64,000 nt of DNA from Thamnaconus septentrionalis (lineage: Eukaryota > Chordata > Actinopteri > Tetraodontiformes > Monacanthidae): contig CM020501.1 in the NCBI GenBank assembly GCA_009823395.1, forward strand, positions 7,210,861-7,274,860. Direction: 5' to 3'. The position numbers and the translations under genes are program-made. This document shows, in pieces, positions 1-15,353 of the stretch (positions are counted from its first letter, which is position 1; every line of letters begins with the position of its first letter). The notes beneath the pieces are model-generated. The model searched no databases. It saw only the letters and a list, made by a program, of their open reading frames with translations, and was not told the origin of the DNA.

Positions 1-2264
1 ATCTAACCATGAAAGTTGAAGTAATACAGTGGTGATCATGATTGGTCATGTGTCAGTCAAAGGTGGCTAAATGTGCGTGCTTTACAAGGGGTGACGTGAC
101 ACTATGCAAACAACAAGAAATGTTATTAGCTAGTTAACCTTCACTAGGGGCATAAGTCTATTGCATGCATGTGTATGCACTGCAGCAGGAAGCATGGGCA
201 GAATTATATCTCCAAGGAAGTTGAGAACAAAAAAAATAATCCTGTTTAATATGTGGTTGGCATGTTTTTCGATCAGCAGGTCTCAATTACGTAATATTTT
301 TGGTTTGCGGTAACCTGCAACAGTTCCAGCAGCATCTACAACCATTGGTTGAGGAACGTGACTGGCGAGGGTGTGTTTTAGATCATTTGATTAGACCTCC
401 CAGTTTGACTTATTTGCATATTACGAAAATTGTGAGCACACTACCAGAGGACATCTGACATCAACATCATGCCAAGTATTACTGCCTTATTTTGAAAATC
501 ATGATGATGGATGTACGTGGTATGGTTGTTGCTGATTGTTTGGAATCACAGATGCCTCCATTCCAGTTTGTTTCAAAGATAAAGCTCAGGCTGGCAGCTG
601 TTCAACAGAATGCTTTGGCACTGATCCCCACCAAATAAAAGGGGGGAATGTGTTGTTTTTTTTGTTTGTATCACATTTTTGATATCGATTGTCTCGAAGG
701 AGCAGAGCGAAAAACTTGCCAATACAGAATAACTCAACAGAGAGTTTCTGTGTTTCTCAGTCTTAAATGACAAATGATAATTGGAAGCCCCCAGGAAACA
801 TTCATTCATTCAGCTAAATGTTGGTTCTCAGTTGAGTCTATCACATACTGCCTTAGGGTTAGATCTTCTTTTTTCTTCTCTTTTCTGCATTAAGATATGG
901 GATATAATACATTGGAATACATGATGCTGAAAGACAGTGGCCAGGTTCTCCAGATCAGTTAAGAAGCTCTTAGCCTAAAGAGCTTCTTTCAAACCTTCTT
1001 AAGAAGCTGGTGAAAGAAAAATGTGTTTCCCAGAGTTGTTCTTTGCTTAAGAAACACTTTCGCCAAAAAGAAAATGTAAGATCGAGCTGACCCAATCACT
1101 CTTTACAGCCTCTTCAGTGACCAAATACTCACAAATCCATATTACATGAAGCAAGAAAACAATTCCACAACGTGCATATTTTGGTGATTTATTTCATACT
1201 GTTGATTTATATTGTTCAGCATTCATTGTTGCCTAAAAAAACAAGAAATAACAAGTAGGCCCCTGTGTGTGCTTCAAGCATTTGGAACAAATAACAATAT
1301 AATTATCATCTCAAACTATCATTTATCATAATTTGCCTGCACACACCCCACATCTGTATGCTCATATGAGACACAGAACTCAAAATTGCTTCTGGGCACA
1401 ACAGAAACATCCACCCTCCAAATCTGCCACCTTTAGGGACGCACTCACACTCGCAACCCGCACCGTGCCCATGCACGTTTGAGCACTAAAGTAGGAGCGG
1501 TGCACATGGCTAGAGCGAGCGCTACGGACCGTACACCTCCCTGGCACGCCAGCGGCCGCAGTGGTCTGTCAGTTGGACACTTTCTGAAGGAGGAGGAAGT
1601 TTCCTCGGAAACTGTCAGGGTAAATAAAACATCTCACTGGACCTGCGTTTGACTACAAGAAGCAAAACGTTTCTGATTAGAAAAACAAGACACGACAAAC
1701 GTGTTTGAACTGCTATGAGGATAATAGAGAGTAAGCTGTTGTTTTAATGTGCCCCACCCCAGAGACGAGTCTCTGTCCTCTGCAGGGCGTGTCACAAAGC
1801 AGCAGTGCATGTTAAAAAAAAACAACTTCTCAGCAAATTAAAGAAAAAAACAAAAACTGCAAAGCAGAACTGGCATTCGCCAGCGAGGTCTGAGCTCCCA
1901 CTTTTCAGAACATAGAGTTGGTCAGAATTAAAATAGGAAATGCACATTTCATAACCTGTAATTTCATATTCACCAACTCCTTTTTGTGTCCAAAGTATTG
2001 CATACACACTCTTTTTCCAATTTGTTAATTTGTTTCAACACAGTGCAATGACTTTTCCTCATAGTTGTAACCCAACCAGAAAAGTATTCCAAACTGTCAA
2101 AGGGATAATTATTTTAGCATAAACAAAGCAGCGGGTGTTTACAGTCCAAGGTTGGTGCTGGGGTGCCAACAGCTGACTCTTCTGTCTCAAGTGAGAAATG
2201 AATGTGCAGTGATTATATTAATGCTGATGGATGAACTGTGTAAACACAAACCGTCAACCCTCAT
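1..2264. other. Intergenic, no gene recognised
   Basis: Low-complexity, AT-rich sequence downstream of tbc1d1. The open frames are short and resemble no protein I know. The GC-richer stretch near 1430-1560 contains several CpGs, but I see no exon or promoter element there. Confidence 0.5.
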
Positions 2265-2915
2265 GCCATGCAAGTCTATGGGGTCAAAAGTCAACTTTGT
2301 CCTAGAGACATGGGGCCACTTGCAGGTTCATCGGGATCCCTGAAGAAACCACCACGTCAAATTTAGGACTTGTAGCCCATGAGGAACCCCGAAACCGTAA
2401 CCCTAATTCCAGCAGTAACCCTAACCCTAATTTCAGCCTTATCACTAACCCTAATGCCATGTAAGTCTATGGGGTCAAAAGTCAACTTTGTCCTAGAGAC
2501 ATGGGGCCATTTGCAGGTTCATCGGGATCCCTAAAGACCCACCACGTCAAATTTGGGACTTCTAGCCCATGAGGAACCCTGAAACTCTAACCCTAATTCC
2601 AGCAGTAACCCTAACCCTAACCCTAATTCCAGCCTTATCGCTAACCCTAATGCCATGCAAGTCTATGGGGTCAAAAGTCAACTTTGTCCTAGAGACATGG
2701 AGCCATTTGCAGGTTCATCGGGATCCCTAAAGACACAGCCACGTCAAATTTGGGGCTTCTAGCCCATGAGGAACCCCGAAACCCTAACCCTAATTTCTAA
2801 TCCTAACCCTACTTCCATTTTTATCGCTAACCCTAATGCCATGCAAGTCTATGGGGTCAAAAGTCAACGTTGTCCTGGAGACATGGGACCACATGCAGGT
2901 TCATGGGGAAAAAGT
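2265..2915. repeat. Tandem array, four about 190-bp units rich in CCCTAA
   Basis: Near-identical units begin at 2265, 2456, 2652 and 2838 (spacing 191, 196 and 186). Each carries a GCCATGCAAGTCTATGGGGT block, a CATCGGGATCCCT block and a run of degenerate CCCTAA or CCCTAATTCC telomere-like hexamers. The last unit is truncated and passes into a sequence ending GTTTGAGAACCACTG near 2950-2964, which looks like the end of a hAT-type element. The array may therefore have expanded inside, or beside, a transposon. Confidence 0.85.
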
Positions 2916-2965
2916 TTCTTCCTCCAAGGTGGGGCGTGACAGAGAAAGTTTGAGAACCACTGCCT

Positions 2966-4138
2966 CAGGCCAACCGACTGACAAAGTCTAGCTCTAGTTC
3001 CAGCCTGTTAACAGTGTGTAGCAATTCAGCGGTACCTCCACATCGTCATTATCATCACCATCACATTCCCGGAGCAGATCCTTTGTAGGTACATCAGGAA
3101 TTGGAAAATTCCACCTGAAAATTCAGAAAATCCTTTAAATGATTTTAAAACATTACTCATTTAAAGATGATTCTTCTGATTTTGTTTCTTAGATGTAGTT
3201 ATGCAAATTATCGTTATGACGCTAAGAGTTTATTTGAAAAAAAATTGATTTGGAGACACTGAGACACAGGTCAAAGTAAACAGAAAAGCTTACAGTTGAC
3301 ACACAAAGAGCAACATCTGCTGTTGGTGCATCATTTCAGACATCAAACATCCTTTGAGAAGACACGTGCACGGCTGTGGAGACTGCAGGGCTGGTCGTGA
3401 AGTAGTGCCTGACAGGGTTAGGCACTCCCCAAACTGTTTGGAATCACATTCATACCTCAAACAGTGGTTTGCATGTCCCGGGTTCACACTCTGTTTACAC
3501 AGCACTGGAAATGTCTCAACGCTTCCTCTTGCTTTAGTGGTGTTTAAGGAAGCAAAAGTCATCCGCACAACTTGCTGCCACGCTCGCTTCAAACACCACA
3601 CTTCTCTTAACCACATTCTTCTGTCATGCAACGCTGAGCACTCGCCATGCGGCTGTTTGCCACAGAGGTGCGTCAGAAAGAGAAGTCACAATAGAGTCTC
3701 CACATTCCGCTGGCCAGACAGCCTGACCGTCCAAGTGTGTTTACATCCCTGATTTGGAGACAAAAAAATTTAAAGAGAAATGGAAGAACATAAATTCAAT
3801 TCAGACAGAACAAGGATGTATTTCTTTTAAAGATGTTTTTTTTCCCCGCTTACTTCCTCCTACGCCCAGTTGCACTCTATTCCAAATCAATGAACTGTGT
3901 ATTTGCGGAATAGTATGTTTTAAATTCACAATCAGCATAGAGGGATAAACTGGGTCTGCCAAAAATCTGATTTTGGCCAATATAATATCTGTCTTCCAAC
4001 TAAATTTCTTGATTTGATTAAAAATAAAACAAAAGGTTTGGAACAGTTTAAAGAGTTTAGGAAGTGCAACCACTCTAGCCACTCTCTACCCAACATGTTT
4101 AGCTTCTTGTTAAATCAAACCGACAACTGAATAGCAGC
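2966..4138. other. Intergenic, no gene recognised
   Basis: Two overlapping open frames lie on opposite strands near 3290-3752. Neither has a recognisable domain, and overlap on both strands is what chance open frames in GC-rich DNA look like. Nothing else is supported. Confidence 0.45.
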
Positions 4139-4142
4139 CTCA

Positions 4143-4338
4143 CATTTAATCCATCCATCCATCCATCCATTTTCTATAATCGCTTCCTCCTGCATGCAGG
4201 GTGGTGGGGGTCTGCTGGAGCCCCTGCCCGCTGTCATGGGGCAAAGGCAGGGAGACACCGTGGACGAGCTGCCAGTTCATCACAGGGCCACATAGAGAGA
4301 CAAACAAAGACATACAACCATTTACACTCACACACACA

Positions 4339-4378
<40 letters not shown>

Positions 4379-4474
4379 CAGTCAATTTAGAGTTCCCACT
4401 TCGTCGGAATCAAACCTACGACCTTCTTCTTGTGAGGCGACAGCGCTAACCCCTGTACTGCTGAGTCACCCTCA
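4143..4474 (-). repeat. tRNA-headed SINE-like repeat, copy 1
   Basis: Read on the minus strand, it starts with a tRNA-like head: GGGGTTAGCGCTGTCGCC, then a B-box-like GGTTTGATTCC. It continues through the body CACAGGGCCACAT...CACTCACA with an internal (CA)n, and ends in a (GGAT)n tail at 4151-4170. The same body recurs at 26355-26700, 27880-28148 and 60010-60236. This is a dispersed short element; I do not name the family. Confidence 0.75.
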
Positions 4475-7008
<2,534 letters not shown>

Positions 7009-7552
7009 TGTCCTGTGCAGATATGCTCTAGTAGTTAAACATTGACAAATTTTAAACTGTAATTTTAAGGGAGGAAATATGGCAAACTGTATGGCAAAGA
7101 GTTGATTATGTCACATTGCGGTGTTCGCTGTGTGCGTGTGTGCGCTTGCACGTGTTGTGCCTGCATTCTTCCCCTAACAAGTCCAAAACCAATGCCGCTG
7201 CTCTCTACCTCATTAGTTGGTGTGGTTGTAGCTTTAAAGTATACTGAAATATTTAGGTCTAATCCAGATTCTAAACCGTTATTATCAGACAGAGGTCATT
7301 TATACAGCAGTTTACAGCGAACCATCACTAAGTGCACGTGGCAGACTGGAGAATTCCAGAACCTGTGTGGAAACACAGGTGAGCCACAGTTTCACTCTGA
7401 ATTCTTGTATTGTACCTTCCTTGTACGTCCGTCTTCTCTTTCCCGTCAAGGCTTGTCTGGTGGTTTCTTCAACCAGATCATTCTGCCATCCTGGAAACAA
7501 AAAAAAAAAAAAGCAACTCCACCCTGGTAGACATCTCTCCTCTGGATCAGTA

Positions 7553-7690
7553 CTGCGGGGTGGGGTCCCTCAGGGCTCAGTGCTCAGCTCCACCACGTTC
7601 ATCTTGGCCTGACGGGCCCAGACGCAGAGGAGGAAACTGTAGTAAAGCTGCAAACACGACACAACTATTGGATGGATTACAAACGACAAT
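7553..7690 (+). pseudogene. Non-LTR retrotransposon reverse-transcriptase fragment (dead)
   Basis: One frame ending at 7612 reads RGGVPQGSVLSSTTFIL, the GVPQGSVL block of LINE reverse transcriptases. In a different frame about 40 bases on, AANTTQLLDGL sits where the catalytic YADDTQL block is expected. The sequence between the two blocks is deleted, the frame is shifted and one aspartate of the ADD pair is lost. This is an old inactive relic of a LINE; its clade cannot be set from so little. Confidence 0.6.
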
Positions 7691-7937
7691 GAGACAATTG
7701 AGGGAGCGGAAATTAGCGTCTTCGGGTTGGGTGGAGCGCACTGCTCAGTGTCACACTGTCATTGATTAGAAAACATGCTGAGACAGGCTGCGAGTAAATG
7801 TGGCCGTCTGAAAATAAACCACAGGGTGCCCTGTGTAGACATAATGGTACTTTTTGATTGAAATAATCATTCAGAGAGAAAAGGACGATCAGAATTATCG
7901 GAATCTGTGTCAGCTACTTTATCATACATTCATAAGA

Positions 7938-7965
7938 TGTATGTATGTATGTATATATATATGTA

Positions 7966-7999
<34 letters not shown>

Positions 8000-8008
8000 C
8001 ACATATAT
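7938..8008. repeat. TATG/TA microsatellite
   Basis: Compound run of ATGT units followed by TA units and interspersed CATA. Confidence 0.85.
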
Positions 8009-8118
8009 GAGTTAGAATAATGCCACCTTCATGACTCCATCCACAAAACACAATCACTGATTCTTCAAGAAGGGTGGAGAACAGTGAAAGAGGCTCTTGG
8101 CCCAAAGACAACCAGTAG

Positions 8119-8119
<1 letters not shown>

Positions 8120-8158
<39 letters not shown>

Positions 8159-8311
8159 CGGGCCAGTGCGAGTGTTGGGTGGGGGCTTCATGAATCGTCT
8201 CCCCACCCTGCAGGGAGTTGGTGCTTCCTCTCCAGGGTTCAGAAATAACCAACAGACGACTTTATTGTTCGCGAAAACCTGCCTGATGTCTCCGTCTGTA
8301 GTCCACAACGT

Positions 8312-8373
<62 letters not shown>

Positions 8374-8687
8374 AGCCCCCCCTCTCCTCCACCTTCCTTC
8401 TACAGATCTGAATAACTGACAAGTAGAGTCTTGGTTACACCCTGGCTCTGAGGAAGGGAGGAAGAAAGAGGGTGAGAGTGTGTGTGTGTGAGAGGGAGAG
8501 AGAAAGAGAGAGACAGAGAGTGACAGTAACAGAGAGCGGGGGAGAGAGAGAGAGAGAGCGAGGGGGCAGGGGGTGAAGGGAGGAGTCCTGTGGAGACTTG
8601 ATGTGCTGACAGGGCAGCGGTGGTCACACCCAAACTGTGGCGCCTGACCTTCTGCGAAAAAACAGATGAAACACCCTCCCTCCCTCC

Positions 8688-8751
<64 letters not shown>

Positions 8752-8940
8752 TTGAACTTCATCCCTCTCAGTTTTCCAGTGAGGATGCCTTCTCTCTGCT
8801 GTCCTCTCTCTCTCTGCTGTGTGACTCAGCAGGTCCACTACAGTCCGCCTCTTTCACGGACCCCCTCCCTTCCCCTCCTCCCTCCTCCCACTCTACACCT
8901 CCTCACACCCTCTCCTCCACCTCCTCCGCCGCTCTCTGAG
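8120..8940. repeat. Microsatellite cluster
   Basis: (GT)n at 8120-8157, (GCAC)n then (CA)n at 8311-8371, an impure GA-rich block at 8453-8562, (CT)n then (CA)n at 8692-8750, and a pyrimidine-rich block at 8850-8935. Long open frames here encode only CVCV, HTHT or RERE repeats and are not genes. Confidence 0.9.
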
Positions 8941-9109
8941 GTCAATGTGAGAGCTCTCAGCAACACACAGGACTCCACTTGTCTCGAAACCGGGCCGCAC
9001 AGAGACACACAAAGTGCCTCACTATTCATTTGTGATGGATGGACTAGATTCAGTCATTCGGTTTGACATAAACTGTTAAATGCAATAACTCATGAAATAT
9101 GTGTTTGAG

Positions 9110-9593
9110 CAGAGGCGTCAAACTCTGGCCCACGGTCCAAATTTGGCCTGGCAGTGTAATCATATTGTGCACCATTAATACTGCAAATCCCAGAATGCTC
9201 TGCTGGTATTTTGGTACATCAATCAGGATCAATTATTTTATTTTTAAATTAATTATGAGCTTGTGGAAAAAGGTTACTGTTGAAATTGAAATCAGAAGGC
9301 AGCAAATAGAGAAGAAGCGTACCATTTTTATTTACATTTTATTTACTTTTATGTGTTTTCTTTAAATTTGAAATTCGGTTTTGCATGTGTGCAATATGAA
9401 GTTATTTATTGTGTAGAATTAAGCTTTGCTTGTTCCATATTCAGATTGAAGCAAAAGCAAATTGGCGTTGATATTAAAAGTTTCACTGTTCTATCTGGAG
9501 GAAGATTTTTTTCAATAAATATCGATGTTGGCCTGCGACTTTGTCCGAGTTTTACATTTTGGCACAGCTGTGCGTTTGAATTTGACATCCCTG
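9110..9593. mobile_element. hAT-type non-autonomous element remnant
   Basis: The left end reads CAGAGGCGTCAAACTC. The reverse complement of the right end reads CAGGGATGTCAAATTC, an imperfect terminal inverted repeat of the hAT CAGNGGYGTCAAACTC type. No 8-bp target duplication is preserved and no transposase frame remains. Confidence 0.7.
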
Positions 9594-10221
9594 TAGTTAG
9601 AGATTCAGCGAGAGTCATGTGACCAACAACAGCAACAGTTCAATAAGTACCTACATATTACATATTGGCTTAAAAAACAGACAAAAAAGACAAAAAATAA
9701 ATCATTTTACTACTTTGTTTTTACAGACTTTGTGTGATGAACCATGGTTTTAAAAAAGAAAATTCACTGACTGGAGCGTCACCATTTCCCTGGAACAAGC
9801 CTAGCCTCTTTCCACGAAGGTCATTGTGATGTTGACCTGATGTGTCAATTGGAAGCGTTTCCTGGTGTGCTGGATGCCTCTGACAGCAGATACCGCAGGT
9901 GTGGGTGATGTGTGGTGCCTCGCCCTTCGCGCTCATTAAACTGCTCTGAAGTTGCCAAATCATTTACCAGGAAAAACAACCATCGCGTTCATACATTTCT
10001 GCACGCACACACAGGCTAATGCGGTTTTTCTCTCACTCACTTTTGACAACTCCTCGACCCCAGAGAACAATTTTCCCAACTACATCATTGAAATGAAATT
10101 TAAAAAAGAGGAATTTGGGACTGGCCCAAACTGAAAGTGTGTGTGTGGGGGCGGGGGGTATTCAGTCTTCATTAAGCTCAGTTTTTAACGTCCAAATACC
10201 TCAACATTTTGAGGATGTGTA

Positions 10222-10645
10222 AAAAAAAAGATAATTACCAGGAGATGGCTTGCTCAGGCCCCACCTACTCTGGATGACTGGTTTGGAACCATTGATATTT
10301 AGGATGGAAAAATTGATCTTCCAACTAAGAATCCAACAAGACAAATTTTACCTGGAACAAATGGATTTTATTTATAACTCCCATGAGAGCAGATTTTTTT
10401 TTTTTATGATCTTACTGGAACTCTTTTTCTTTTTCTTTTCAATTAACTGATTTATTTTCTGTATGGTTATTATGTATGTGTTTTACAGTAGCAATAGCGG
10501 GTGACCCTCAGGTTCTTATTTGTTTGTTCACTGTTCTTGTGGACTGTTTGACTCACTCATAATTTAAGTTGTATCAAAGTTCTGCTGTACTGTGCAATTT
10601 GCCTGTCCATTAAAGATAAATAAAGATACAATTAAAAAAAAAAGA
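10222..10645 (+). mobile_element. 5'-truncated L1-like retrotransposon 3' end
   Basis: From 10230 the translation reads TRRWLAQAPPTLDDWFGTID. After a one-base frameshift it continues MEKLIFQLRIQQDKFY, closely resembling the C-terminal end of fish L1-like ORF2 proteins. A 3' UTR-like stretch follows and ends in AATAAAGATACAATT plus a poly-A run at 10635-10645. The frameshift and 5' truncation make it inactive. Confidence 0.65.
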
Positions 10646-11329
10646 GCGAGACAAAGATATTTTTATCAAACATTGAAGGGAATAACTGTGCTGGTATGTT
10701 TGACTCAGAGCTTCATACAGGTAGCAGCTTTTAAAGCGAAGACCGACGCCGTTTACAAACCATTGCAAAATCCTTTCACCCGTTTCATTTAATGGCTCCC
10801 TGCCCACATAATTGATTCACCGGTGATCATTCTTATTTTTTATGGCTAAACTGACAGAAATTCATTTTAATTGAATCTCTCCACCCTGACACACAATGGG
10901 GAAAAGTGCTGGCCAGCATTGTTGCAAGATTGCGTAGAGCGTTCAGTCCAACGGTGATTATATTTTTTATGGCTTCAGCATTCATGAGGGGTAATCAGCT
11001 CAGATAGCAGCCGTGACGCCGCGTGCGTTTAAAAGAAAAAGGCAGCTGCCGCTCACGACCTCCAGCCAACTCTTATCTTCACACCTGCTCCCGAACATCA
11101 GGAGCGTTCTTTGGTCCAGCAGGTTCTCGCTTCTCAGCTTTGTAGTTTTGGCAAAGATGCTAATATATGGTTCTAAATTTGAAATTTGAAAACAATTAAA
11201 GGCCTGGGTTGTATTTGTGACTTGCAGAAACACACTGTCAGTCAAATCCAAACTGATTTGCATAGCAACACTTGAGTGAGTCACACCGTGACATGCTAAC
11301 CAGCGGTTAAGACGTGTGCCGCTGCATTG

Positions 11330-11330
<1 letters not shown>

Positions 11331-11383
<53 letters not shown>
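11331..11383. repeat. (GT)n microsatellite
   Basis: Uninterrupted GT dinucleotide run of about 53 bp. Confidence 0.97.
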
Positions 11384-11384
<1 letters not shown>

Positions 11385-11710
11385 AATGGTGAAACTGACA
11401 CTTAGACACACAGCGATGTTGAAACACACAGAGTGGGATAAACATGCAATTTCCTTGTCAAAAGGGCGGGTTTCTCTTTGAAAAAAAAAAGCAAAAAGAA
11501 AGGCACACTGTTTCTATGTAAAACTTGTTTTTTTGTTTTTTTTTTGTTTTTTTTTAAATCTATAGCTGATTGACACTAGGATTTTGCAATGCAGCGAAAA
11601 ACGGATCTGGCAAGCGAAGTGGGTGGGTTGTGCGAGCGTGAAGGTGATTTATGTGACACAAGGAATTCTGCTGCTGCGATCGACGGTGCATGTTTTTGCA
11701 TATTCTTGAC

Positions 11711-11924
11711 CAGTGTTAACTTCTGGCAACGGCAAAAACATTAATAAAACTTCTTATGGCCGCTGCTGCTACTTGTGTTCCAGTGGGCCGTGGAGGCCGG
11801 AGCAGCGAGCGAGCGGCGCTGCTTTTGTGAGATGTGACGCAGCAAAGCTTCAGTACCGACAGCGGTGAGCTTTTGAACGCAGCCTCATTAATGATTACAT
11901 CCACCGGAACAACCCGACTGATTA
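11711..11924. repeat. 214-bp segment, copy A of an exact duplication
   Basis: By eye this is base-for-base identical to 15354-15567 (constant offset 3643) and diverges abruptly on both sides. It is moderately GC-rich, with GCTGCTGCTAC and CGAGCGAGCGGCG stretches. One minus-strand frame is open through most of it, but it matches no protein I know. It has no terminal repeats or poly-A that would mark a transposon. Confidence 0.95.
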
Positions 11925-12530
11925 GCCACGGTTGTACATTATCTCCACTCGCAGTTGAGCAGCACTCGCTGCCTGTAAACAAACACTGGCAATTACCGAA
12001 GGGGTGTGTGTGGAGTTGGAGTTGGGGGTGGGGGCTGGAGGCTGGGGGCGGGGTCATCACCAGTTGCAAGTTGTTCACAAAATACACACTGAGGCAGATG
12101 TTTCGTGCTTTACCTCGATGATGGCTGCGTTGGCTGCTTTCCCACAGCAGCGCAGCAGGAATGCTGAACTCTGCAGTTGCAAACCAGGCCTGGCACGCAT
12201 CACTTCCTGCCTGCACACCAGCGGAGCTCAACTGTCAAAGTAGCGCGACTCCGCCCGCAGATTTATAGCCGACGATATAGGCAGCGAATGCAAATGCGCG
12301 TCTCCTGCCAGAGCTCAAAATCCGAGCCCGAGGCTAAGTTGAATTTGACACAGAGGAACAATGTGGGCGATTCTCTGAGGAGTCGTTGCTTCACTGGGAG
12401 GGATGAGCAAATGACAGCCATGTTTACTCACGCTACTCAGTCCTTCTGTCTTTCACCTCGCCGTCTTCAAACATTCTGAACAAGTTCGTGGGCTCGGCTT
12501 GGGTTAGTGTTGACCAAACTAGCCTAAATA

Positions 12531-13133
12531 CACTGCCGTTCAAAAGTTTTAACGCATTTCTGCACTGAACTGCATTATAACCAGTTTTATGAAATAATGA
12601 TTTGGAATGATGTATGATCATTATGAGTGCAGGAAAATCAGTCTGGATGTGCTTCACAAGTACGGGAACATTTTCGTGTTTAATGAAAACCATGTCCATC
12701 GTCTAATTAAAAGGGATTGGGAGAACTCCAGGTGTGCAAAATTCTGTGTGAACACACTAACAGTGGAGTTTGAAAGAGTCTAAAATATAAACCATGATGC
12801 TTTGTTTGCTCTTGTATGGTTTAGCTCATGCAACTAAGTGTGATTATAAAACAAAGCTTTATTTCAGAAATGTAATTTTAATTAATAAGATAATTTTAAA
12901 GCATTCAACTTGTGTCATGATGGCCGCATATTGCACAATTCTCTAAAATCACATTCAGTTAGACATTGAAGGCAACAACTGTCAAAGCCATCCCATAATG
13001 TGTTCAGCACATCCTGACTCTCCTGCACTAGTGATGTTCTTTGAGCATTCCAGCAGATTAGTTCATAAAACAGGCTGTCGTGGAGTTCAATGCAGAAATG
13101 AGTCAGTGACCCCAAACTTTGAACCTGTAGTTG
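12531..13133. mobile_element. Tc1/mariner-type element remnant
   Basis: The left end, after TA, is CACTGCCGTTCAAAAGTTTT...CATTTCTGCACTGAAC. The inverted right end, after TA, is CAACTACAGGTTCAAAGTTT...CATTTCTGCATTGAAC. The shared GTTCAAAGTTTGGGGTCACT motif is the terminal repeat of a common fish Tc1-like family. TA dinucleotides flank both ends. No transposase frame survives, so it is non-autonomous or decayed. Confidence 0.75.
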
Positions 13134-13135
13134 TA

Positions 13136-15353
13136 CACAATGAGTCAATGACGTTTTCCTGTTTATCACATTAAATGCCAAAGAGCCATGAAATAAACAG
13201 CTCTTACAAATTCGCCATCGCCGCTTTAAGAAAGCTGTCAATCAGCAACCCAAGTGCCAAACCCTGCCGGGTGGAAAGTCCCTCTTGGCTCTCACACTGT
13301 GTTTATGTCGGTTCAAGGGCTGCATAGTGATCCAGGCATGTGGCGGAGCCCAGGGCGGGCCGAGCAGGGCTGGGCTGAGCAGGGCCGGGCCGAGGTGGAG
13401 CATGGTAGGGTAAACAGGTGGCAAAGTCAAACAAAGGCCGACTCCTGCGGCCGCCTGGACGTGTGCCAGAGACAAACACACACCGGGACTAACAACAAAA
13501 AAGCCACTCTGTTGACACCTGTGTTGGCGCCACACAAAAGATAAAAGTGGCTGAGCTCCATTACCGGGGAATTCAGAGAATTCAGAGGCGAGAGGTTTCA
13601 ACCAACTCTGGGCAACTCACCTGGATTAGTGTTTAGTTTTGTATTTTTGCCATATGGCTGCCACACTGGCTTGTGCACACACGCAATGGGGTTGTGCGTG
13701 CGTTTGTTGCAGGCTTTTGGTCACATGACCAAGCAGCCCCCTTCAACGGCCGACCATGTGACACTTCAGACGTGCGCACGCTGTGGATTGAGTGGAATTC
13801 TCCACTCTGCGTCTCTGAGAAAACAGGGTTCAGCTGCTAGTGGCTGGTCCGCAGTTAATAACACAGCGTCACCTGTGATTGATCCCTTCAGGGAAAGTGC
13901 TTAGTTTCGCTCTAATCCTCGGGCCAGGGTGTGTAACAAAAGAAACACACAAAGTTGTTTACCCAGCAGCATTTCTGTCTGACTGCAAGCGCAAGTCAGA
14001 GGCTCAGATGTTTCAATGAGAGGATCCCGACAACAAGCTGACTCACTCAGGTTGTTCACCGTGTTTGGCTGCTCTTGCTGGACACACACAGCAGTGACGT
14101 GGTGGCCGTCAGTCCGGACGGTCCTCTGATCAGGACTTCACTGCTTCCCCCTTTGAGATTGTCTCTGTTTTAGACCTAAATACATCAAAGATATAAAATG
14201 TATGTGGCTACCAGAACAGCAAACAAACATTACATACAACCATACATTACCAGTAATGGTAATGAAACCAGAACAACAAACTTCAGTTAAAATGGAATGA
14301 ATTTGATCTTTATTGGGGAAAGTTTATTTCCTCTATTTTTCTTTTATTTTCCTTTTTTTTTATCATTATTTATTTTATTTTATTTTATTTTTTAGGTTGG
14401 AGTTCATGCCACCTTAAACAGCCCCAACATGGAAGTAAAGAGCCCATAGGAAGTGTTTGGAAATGATAAGGAAACACTTTGAAAAGTTAATTAGAAAAAC
14501 CATCCTATCCCATTTAAGAGGACCAATAAGATTTATTTTTCTCATTCTGAACCAGATGGCTTCCTATTGGTCCGAGTGGTGACAGCTAGCACCACCGTGT
14601 TCCACTGACGTCTTGTCAAAGCCAGTCTGTCAATTCATCCGCTTATTTTCCAGCAGCGTCTGAAGCTTTCAAGATCATCTAGCGGCTGCTGCCGCCAGGT
14701 TTTGTTGGCTTGTAATGAAGGCCCCTGAAGTGTGGAAGGATTGACACAGCTTTTTCTTTAAAGTTGGAAAGAAGGGTGCAAAATCCAAGCCATTTAGCTG
14801 TTGGTGGGTTTAATTACGATAGAATTTTTCAAAACTGCAAGCGCATTCCCCTTCAACTATGATGTTTTCTTTGGTATTATGACTCAATTTTCCTCACTTA
14901 CACTCAATTAGCAGACGATGGGGTTGTTCCTCACAATGTGCCCCAGTGCTTTTGGATTAATAAACTATTCTCAGAAGTATGAAGTTTATCCATCGCATCG
15001 CAAATCAAGGTTAAACTTCCTTCCTGTGTGGCGCTGATAATTCTGCGATGTGTTGATGAGATATTCACGCAAGTGTAAAAATGGTGACAACTTGCAACGT
15101 CCTGTGTCGGTTTAAGCCTCACCGGCTGGTTGATGATTGGCTCCGCTCAAAAGGACCTCAAACAGGTTGAGGGCCTCGTCGCCAGATCATGTGTAACCAT
15201 CAACTCATGTTCAAGATGGGTAAATCTTATATGCATATATATGTGCGTGTATATTTATATATGTGTTTATATTTTATATATACTTTTTCTAACCGCATTT
15301 CAAACGTAAGCCTTTTTGTCCCTTTTACTAACCCGTAATTGGCCCATCTTGAT
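13136..15353. other. Intergenic, no gene recognised
   Basis: GC-richer around 13330-13470, with several GGGCCGAGCAGGGC-like iterations at 13340-13400, and AT-rich after 14280. No exon with matching splice sites or family similarity was found. Confidence 0.45.

Noticed and set aside
2392..2830. Possible true telomere or chromosome end
   Set aside because: The CCCTAA strings are short, degenerate and embedded in a 190-bp unit with ordinary sequence on both sides.
3290..3752. Overlapping 113- and 132-codon frames on opposite strands
   Set aside because: No domain, no splice context and coding on both strands; best explained as chance.
8054..9029. Several long open frames rich in CVCV, THTH and RERE
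   Set aside because: They are translations of GT, CA, GA and CT microsatellites on both strands and have no unique sequence.
11716..12231. 171-codon minus-strand frame covering duplication copy A
   Set aside because: Only the part shared with copy B is conserved, the frame has no recognisable domain, and copy B keeps a much shorter frame.
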